NCBI RefSeq assembly: GCF_004123905.1
Contig: NZ_MZXW01000055.1
Location: forward strand, 124,001 to 188,000
Origin: Bradyrhizobium betae
GTDB taxonomy: Bacteria > Pseudomonadota > Alphaproteobacteria > Rhizobiales > Xanthobacteraceae
Direction: 5' to 3'
DNA: 64,000 bases
Part shown: positions 59,980 to 64,000 of the stretch, in pieces
Numbering within the stretch: the stretch's first letter is position 1
Layout: each line of letters opens with the position of its first letter
Position numbers and translations under genes: made by a program
Notes under the pieces: generated by a model
What the model was told of the DNA's origin: nothing
Seen by the model: the letters and a program-made list of their open reading frames with translations, nothing else
Database searches by the model: none

Positions 59980-60990
59980 CTAAAGCGTCACAACGATCTT
60001 GCCGAAATGTGATCCGCTCCGCAGGTGAGCATAGGCTTCGGGGACTTCGTCGAAGCTGTAGATCCGATCGACGATCGGATGGATCGCGTGTTCGGTCAGG
60101 AAGCTGTTCATCGCGGCGAAATGTTCGACCGATCCGACGGTGACACCGATGATATCGGCATTCTCCCATTGCAGGCGCGCGAGGTCTGGCTTCGGGCCGA
60201 ATCCCGTCAACACGCCAATTTGAACGATCTTGCCCCCCGACGCGACCGAGCGCAGCGATCGGTCATAGGTGCCGGGACCGCCGAGTTCGAGGATATGGCT
60301 GGCGCCTGCGCCGTCCGTCGCTTTCATCAGCGCGACGTCCCAGTCGGGCGTGTCGCGGTAGTTGATGAGGATCGAGCCGCCGAGCGCCTTGGCGCGGGCG
60401 AGCTTTTCATCCGAGGAGGAGATCACGATCGCGCCCGCGCCCAACGCCGCCGCGAATTGCAGGCCGAACAGTGCGACGCCACCCGTTCCCTGAACCAGCA
60501 GGGTGTCGCCTTTGCCCATCCCGCCGCGTGCGATCAGGCCGTGGAAAGCCGTGACGCCGGCACAGGGCAAGGTCGCGGCCTCGATCGAGGACAAATGCGG
60601 CGGCACGGGCACGAGCGCATGTGCCGGCAGCACGACATACTCTGCCAGCATTCCGTCCATCGTGTTGCCACCGAGGGATGACGGGACATAGCTGGCCTTG
60701 AACGGCCCCGAGACCCAATCGCGGAAGAACGAGGCGGCAACGCGGTCTCCGACTTGCCACTGCGTGACGCCGGCGCCGATGGCGTCAACGATTCCTGCGC
60801 CGTCGGAGAGCGGAACGCGGCCGTTGAGCTTGTTCTGGTCCGCGCGGTCGAGGATCAGGAGGTCGCGGTAGTTCAGACTGACCGCTTCGACCCGGATGCG
60901 GACCTGGCCACTGGCGGGTTCGGGTTTGCTGAGATCGACGCGCGCGAGGTGGCCAGCACCAGTATGGCTGTTCAGATGGTAGGCTTTCAT
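59980..60990 (-). CDS. MDR-family NAD(P)-dependent alcohol dehydrogenase/quinone reductase
   Basis: A 336-residue medium-chain dehydrogenase/reductase. The catalytic domain lacks the zinc ligands of classical ADH (no GHE motif; SDGAGIVDAIG instead), so a zinc-independent reductase is likely. The NADP-binding segment is GDTLLVQGTGGVALFGLQFAAALGA (AxxGxxG type) with ISSSDEKLARAKALG for the cofactor phosphate. Start is ATG 60990. The promoter carries a MerR-type operator and the MerR gene is divergent, so expression probably responds to an electrophile or aldehyde. Confidence 0.9.
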   Translation of the reverse strand: MKAYHLNSHTGAGHLARVDLSKPEPASGQVRIRVEAVSLNYRDLLILDRADQNKLNGRVPLSDGAGIVDAIGAGVTQWQVGDRVAASFFRDWVSGPFKASYVPSSLGGNTMDGMLAEYVVLPAHALVPVPPHLSSIEAATLPCAGVTAFHGLIARGGMGKGDTLLVQGTGGVALFGLQFAAALGAGAIVISSSDEKLARAKALGGSILINYRDTPDWDVALMKATDGAGASHILELGGPGTYDRSLRSVASGGKIVQIGVLTGFGPKPDLARLQWENADIIGVTVGSVEHFAAMNSFLTEHAIHPIVDRIYSFDEVPEAYAHLRSGSHFGKIVVTL

Positions 60991-61031
60991 CGTTGCTCCC
61001 TCTCAAGCGGCATTCACTTGGATGGGCAAAG

Positions 61032-61063
61032 TCTGTAAGGTCTGACAGCGCTGTAAGGGTCAA
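61032..61063 (-). promoter_or_regulatory. MerR-type promoter for the MDR reductase gene
   Basis: On the minus strand a -35 TTGACC (61058-61063) and a -10 TACAGA (61032-61037) are separated by 20 bp, too long for normal sigma-70 use. The spacer holds the near-perfect dyad CTGACAGCGCTGTAAG (61042-61057). This is the classical architecture that a MerR protein activates by untwisting DNA. Confidence 0.75.
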
Positions 61064-61074
61064 GAGGTTTTCAG

Positions 61075-61422
61075 ATGAAAATTGGCGAGCTCGCCCGGAG
61101 GACGGGGGTCAGCGTCCGAATGCTGCGCTACTACGAAGGCGAAGGGTTGCTGGCGCCGTTGCGGACCGAGGCCGGTTACCGCGACTATGGTCCGGAGGAA
61201 GAGCAAACCGTGCGGCGGATCAAGATGCTTGGCGCTGCCGGCATGACGCTCGAAACCATCCAGCAATTGCTGCCATGCGTGCGCAACAACGACCCGGCCT
61301 TCACGCCTTGCAACGAGTTGCGAAGAATACTCGCCCAGCAGGTCGGCCTGATCGACGAGCGCATCGAGACGCTCAGCCAAAGCCGCACGATTCTGGCGGG
61401 CTACCTGGCAAGCGTGAACTGA
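61075..61422 (+). CDS. MerR family transcriptional regulator
   Basis: A 115-residue regulator. The winged helix-turn-helix is at 1-40 (MKIGELARRTGVSVRMLRYY, EGEGLLAP, GYRDYG), followed by a short dimerisation helix. Two cysteines, C68 and C79 (LLPCVRNNDPAFTPCNEL), may sense thiol-reactive compounds as in the AdhR/NmlR group. It is divergent from the MDR reductase gene, and the shared operator at 61042-61057 lies just before its own start, so it probably represses itself. Confidence 0.92.
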   Translation: MKIGELARRTGVSVRMLRYYEGEGLLAPLRTEAGYRDYGPEEEQTVRRIKMLGAAGMTLETIQQLLPCVRNNDPAFTPCNELRRILAQQVGLIDERIETLSQSRTILAGYLASVN

Positions 61423-61445
61423 TCGGACGCAGCGCGGCCGTCAGC

Positions 61446-61520
61446 TTACCGTCCCTTTGCATTCCAGCTCTCGCGCTCGGCGAAGATCTGGCTCGCCTCC
61501 GCCATGTGGTCGGACCCCGA
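61446..61520 (-). pseudogene. 3' remnant of an HxlR-family regulator gene
   Basis: On the minus strand this reads GSDHMAEASQIFAERESW, then five residues and a stop at 61446-61448. The intact HxlR protein encoded at 63427-63861 ends GTDHMAEVSRVFAERETW plus nine residues. The DNA is similar too. Nothing upstream of about 61520 continues the match: it meets the 3' end of the LysR gene. So only the last 25 codons of a second HxlR gene survive. Confidence 0.75.
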
Positions 61521-61542
61521 AGCGGACTCGTCGTATTGCCCG

Positions 61543-62466
61543 CTATTGAGCCTCGATATAGCGGATGATGCTTTGATTTCGCACGTTCGCAATCAACTCA
61601 TCTGCGCGAGACAAAAGACGGCTGAGCAAGGGGGACGAATTGGACTCGTTGTAGCCCAGGGCTAGATCGACTGTCGGCGTCCCTCCCTCAAGCGCTCTGG
61701 CAACAACATTTGGCGCCAGCATGTTTTGCGCATAGAGCGGAACAAGACTTATTCCACCCGTGGATGCGACAAGTGACATGGCCGACGATATGTTCTCGCC
61801 CTCGTATTTCGGCTTGAGCGTGATCCCAACCGTCGATGCGTAATCCTGAATGACAGCCTGGAGGACCGGAGAGGTTCTCGCCGAACTCACGTAGATTTCC
61901 CGGGCAAGGTCCTGCGGCCGAATTTTTTTGCGCGATGCCAAACGATGGTCGGCCGGCAGCACGGCAATCAGAGGCTCCTTCGCCAGTGTCTTGAAAATGA
62001 TCCCCGAACTCTCTTTTTCAGGGCGAAGGAAGGCTACGTCCAATCTGCCTCGCATCAACGCAAGTGCGAGTTCCGGGGACGATTGCGTGCAGAGTGTGAC
62101 CTCCACGTCGGGTGCCTCCTCGCGGAGGATGCGTAACAGGTGAGGTAGCCACATGACCTCCAATCCGACCAGGAATCCCATGGAAAGTGCAGGTCTTTGT
62201 GGTTCAGCCGTCCGCCGGGCACCCTCCGCTGCCGCTTCGACCTGTAACAGTGCCAGCCGCGCATGATCGAGAAACACCCGTCCGGCGGCGGTAAGCGCCA
62301 CGCCACGCGCCTGGCGCTCCAGGAGCTCTACGCCGACTTCAGTTTCCAGATCGCGAATCTGCCGGCTCAGGGAGGGCTGCGAAGTGTTCAGTCGCCGCTG
62401 GGCAGCGGTCAAGAAGCTGCCTTCCTCCGCGACCGCGATGAAATAGCGCAAATGACGAAGTTCCAT
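61543..62466 (-). CDS. LysR family transcriptional regulator
   Basis: A 307-residue LysR-type regulator resembling the CatM/BenM/CbbR-like branch: helix-turn-helix at 1-60 (MELRHLRYFIAVAEEGSFLTAA, LNTSQPSLSRQIRDLE), RQARGVALTAAGRVFLDHAR, then the effector domain. It is divergent from the alpha/beta hydrolase gene 107 bp away and probably controls it. Immediately downstream lies the HxlR remnant. Confidence 0.92.
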   Translation of the reverse strand: MELRHLRYFIAVAEEGSFLTAAQRRLNTSQPSLSRQIRDLETEVGVELLERQARGVALTAAGRVFLDHARLALLQVEAAAEGARRTAEPQRPALSMGFLVGLEVMWLPHLLRILREEAPDVEVTLCTQSSPELALALMRGRLDVAFLRPEKESSGIIFKTLAKEPLIAVLPADHRLASRKKIRPQDLAREIYVSSARTSPVLQAVIQDYASTVGITLKPKYEGENISSAMSLVASTGGISLVPLYAQNMLAPNVVARALEGGTPTVDLALGYNESNSSPLLSRLLSRADELIANVRNQSIIRYIEAQ

Positions 62467-62572
62467 TCGCCCTCTTATATCTTCAAGGCATAGCTCGGAG
62501 CGTACAAGGTCTTGGTCCTCGGCAGCAACGGCATTTACGTTCGTGCAGCTTCAACCAAATGGACACAGAGCA

Positions 62573-63277
62573 ATGTCTGCCAACAGCAAACCCGCCATCG
62601 TCTTCTGTCACGGCCTCTGGGCCGACGGTTCGTGCTTCAGCAAGGTGATCCCCACCCTGCAAGCCGATGGACATGAAGTGATCGCCGTCCAATACGGGCT
62701 CAATAATTATGCGGATGACGTCGCGACCGTGAAGCGCACGCTGGGTCGGGTCAACAGCCCCGCCATCCTCGTCGGTCACTCCTACGGAGGAGCTACCATT
62801 ACGGGCGCGGGCACCGACGAGCGCGTCGCTGGCCTGGTTTATATCGCCGCCGTCGTTCCGGACGTTCATGAGACCGTACAGAGCGAGCTCAACAAATATC
62901 CCACCGAGATATTCTCCCAGATCGAGGTCGCGGGCGGTCGTGTCTGGATCAAGCCTGAGGGCGTCAAGTACTTCGCCGGAGATCTTTCCCAGCAGGAGCA
63001 GAAACTGGTGTGGGCGACCCACTACCCGCCGGCCGCGGACCTGCTCGAGCAGCAAAATCTCGATGAAGTCGCCTGGAAGTCCAAGCCGAGCTGGTACATC
63101 CTCGCCCGGAAGGACCAGACCGTGCATCCTGATCTTCAGCGCTTTCTGGCCAAGCGCATCAATGCCACCACGGTCGAGACCGACAGCAGCCATGTCATTA
63201 TGCTGTCCCAGCCCGAAATCGTGATCGACATCATCCGCAAGGCGGCGGCCGCTGTTCAGGGAAGGCAGTCGAAATAG
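62573..63277 (+). CDS. alpha/beta hydrolase (salicylate esterase/MhpC-like)
   Basis: A 234-residue alpha/beta hydrolase starting at ATG 62573. The oxyanion strand is VFCHGLWADGS, nucleophile S70 is in GHSYGG, the acid is in ARKDQTVHP and the His in SSHVIMLSQP, so the triad is complete. The compact cap and these motifs resemble plant-type methylesterase/hydroxynitrile-lyase-like EstC proteins. Substrate unknown; likely induced through the divergent LysR protein. A hairpin follows the stop. Confidence 0.9.
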   Translation: MSANSKPAIVFCHGLWADGSCFSKVIPTLQADGHEVIAVQYGLNNYADDVATVKRTLGRVNSPAILVGHSYGGATITGAGTDERVAGLVYIAAVVPDVHETVQSELNKYPTEIFSQIEVAGGRVWIKPEGVKYFAGDLSQQEQKLVWATHYPPAADLLEQQNLDEVAWKSKPSWYILARKDQTVHPDLQRFLAKRINATTVETDSSHVIMLSQPEIVIDIIRKAAAAVQGRQSK

Positions 63278-63292
63278 GTGACGCGTCGCTCG

Positions 63293-63330
63293 CGAAGGGG
63301 AATGCCGATTGTAAAGCGGCGTCCCCTTCG
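63293..63330 (+). terminator. hairpin after hydrolase gene
   Basis: CGAAGGGGAATGCCG (63293-63307) pairs with CGGCGTCCCCTTCG (63317-63330) with one bulge; it starts 15 bp after the stop. No T run follows, so it may be a terminator or a stabilising hairpin. Confidence 0.5.
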
Positions 63331-63426
63331 AAGCAGCTCGAGACCCCTTGAAGGTGCAATAGGCTTCGAAGGCAGCGCGGACATTCCGTCGGCCGCCTGC
63401 CGATGAGCCAGTTCTTGAACGGTCTG

Positions 63427-63861
63427 CTAGGTAGTCGGCGGTCGTATCCCCCGCGTCCAGGTCTCCCGCTCGGCGAAGACGCGGCTGACCTCCGCCATGT
63501 GATCCGTGCCCCACGTGCAGAGCGGCACCAGCGCCTGCGCCAGGCTGTGGCCCAAGGGGGTGAGGCTGTAGTCCACCCGCGGCGGCACCTCCTTGTAGTC
63601 GGTCCGCTTCACGAGACCATCGGCCTCCAACTCCTTGAGCTGCTGGATCAGCACCTTGTCGCTGACGTCGCGTATGGCGCGCCGAAGTTCGCCATAGCGG
63701 GTCGGGCCGTCCTGGGCGACGAAGTACAGGATCAGCGGCTTCCACTTGCCCGAGACGACTCGCAAGGTCGCATCCAGGCCGCAGGTGAAGCCGGGCAGAG
63801 TGGGCGTACAGCTCTGGGCCGGTTGTGACGTCTGCGGAGGCGGAGAAATCGGGTCTGACAT
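63427..63861 (-). CDS. HxlR family transcriptional regulator
   Basis: A 144-residue winged-helix regulator starting at ATG 63861. The HxlR core is clear: LRVVSGKWKPLILYFVAQDG, YGELRRAIRDVSDKVLIQQLKELE (each in part) and YSLTPLGHSLAQAL. C27, just before the DNA-binding domain, is the position used by electrophile-sensing members such as HypR/QorR-type proteins; C18 is a second cysteine. It is divergent from an SDR gene that runs off the window and probably represses it. Confidence 0.93.
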   Translation of the reverse strand: MSDPISPPPQTSQPAQSCTPTLPGFTCGLDATLRVVSGKWKPLILYFVAQDGPTRYGELRRAIRDVSDKVLIQQLKELEADGLVKRTDYKEVPPRVDYSLTPLGHSLAQALVPLCTWGTDHMAEVSRVFAERETWTRGIRPPTT

Positions 63862-63868
63862 TTTTTGA

Positions 63869-63907
63869 GCACTTACCAAAAGGTGCATACTTGTCGATAG
63901 GTGGGTA
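63869..63907. promoter_or_regulatory. tandem HxlR-type operator candidate
   Basis: Two imperfect dyads of 18-bp period lie between the divergent genes: CACTTACC-AAAA-GGTG and TACTTGTC-GATA-GGTG. They resemble the TTAC...GTAA type site of HxlR proteins. Confidence 0.4.
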
Positions 63908-63946
63908 CGCCGCCAGCTCAGTGCAACCTCAGTGAAGGAGCACATC

Positions 63947-64000
63947 ATGAGCAGACTACAAGGCAAGACGGCAGTGGTGACCGGCGGCGGAACCGGCATC
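63947..64000 (+). CDS. SDR family oxidoreductase, 5' end only
   Basis: ATG at 63947 follows AAGGAG. The 18 codons in the window give MSRLQGKTAVVTGGGTGI, the start of a Rossmann fold with the SDR cofactor motif. The gene continues past the right edge. It is divergent from the HxlR gene, the usual arrangement for an electrophile- or quinone-induced oxidoreductase. Confidence 0.85.
   Translation, partial: MSRLQGKTAVVTGGGTGI

Noticed and set aside
1..64000. Genomic island or prophage
   Set aside because: I see no integrase, tRNA target, transposase or phage gene, and no obvious shift in base composition or codon style along the window.

Overview
The window is 64 kb of GC-rich chromosomal DNA. 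Gene content, protein style and several families of intergenic palindromic repeats point to an alphaproteobacterium of the Bradyrhizobium / Nitrobacteraceae type. That assignment is an inference from sequence style, with no database search behind it. I see no rRNA, tRNA, CRISPR array, IS element, phage gene or replication origin. About 57 protein genes are supported, one is broken by a frameshift, one survives only as a 3' scrap, and one runs off the right edge.

Layout. 0.1-9 kb: a zinc-ribbon protein, an S53 (sedolisin) peptidase, an SDR, an aldehyde dehydrogenase, an Old Yellow Enzyme, a GFA-fold protein lacking its catalytic cysteines, and a benzoylformate-decarboxylase-like ThDP enzyme. 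9-16.4 kb: a flavin-dependent monooxygenase, an M20 peptidase, a complete gltIJKL-type acidic amino acid ABC transporter, and a D-amino-acid transaminase. 16.5-21 kb: an AhpD-like protein, and an EmrAB-type efflux pair divergent from a LysR regulator with two matching 34-bp boxes between them. 21-33 kb: an amidase, a fused indolepyruvate ferredoxin oxidoreductase divergent from an Lrp/AsnC regulator, a small membrane/secreted cluster beside a second LysR gene, and a compact Ldh-LLM-FAH catabolic operon. 33.2-36.8 kb: a 1190-residue cyclic-di-GMP protein with four GAF units repeating every 182 residues, then GGDEF and EAL.

37.3-49 kb is a surface polysaccharide locus: GalE epimerase, WecG/TagA glycosyltransferase, a Wzz/BY-kinase-like protein with a Lys-to-Arg change in its P-loop, a methyltransferase, three glycosyltransferases, an O-antigen-ligase/Wzy-type membrane protein and a GNAT/FemAB-like acyltransferase. 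No priming transferase or flippase lies in the window. 49-57.6 kb holds an RBBP9-type hydrolase, an AsnC regulator, a PCMT-like methyltransferase, an electrophile/quinone group (SDR, pirin, WrbA) divergent from a LysR gene, an orphan Bug-type binding protein, a small Cys-rich secreted protein, a YbaK editing protein and a type II haloacid dehalogenase.

57.8-60 kb encodes three consecutive exported proteins: a Tat-targeted Fe/Mn superoxide dismutase whose frame is broken exactly at a metal-ligand Asp codon, a LamG/DUF1080-like protein, and a GlcG/HbpS-type protein. 60-64 kb holds three regulator-target pairs: MerR with an MDR reductase and a textbook 20-bp-spacer promoter; LysR with an alpha/beta hydrolase; HxlR with a truncated SDR. 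The 3' end of another HxlR gene is stranded downstream of the LysR gene. I found no clearly undescribed multi-gene system. The most useful oddities are the SOD frameshift, the HxlR remnant, the exact-period GAF array, the two proteins that lost key residues, and the operator sites.
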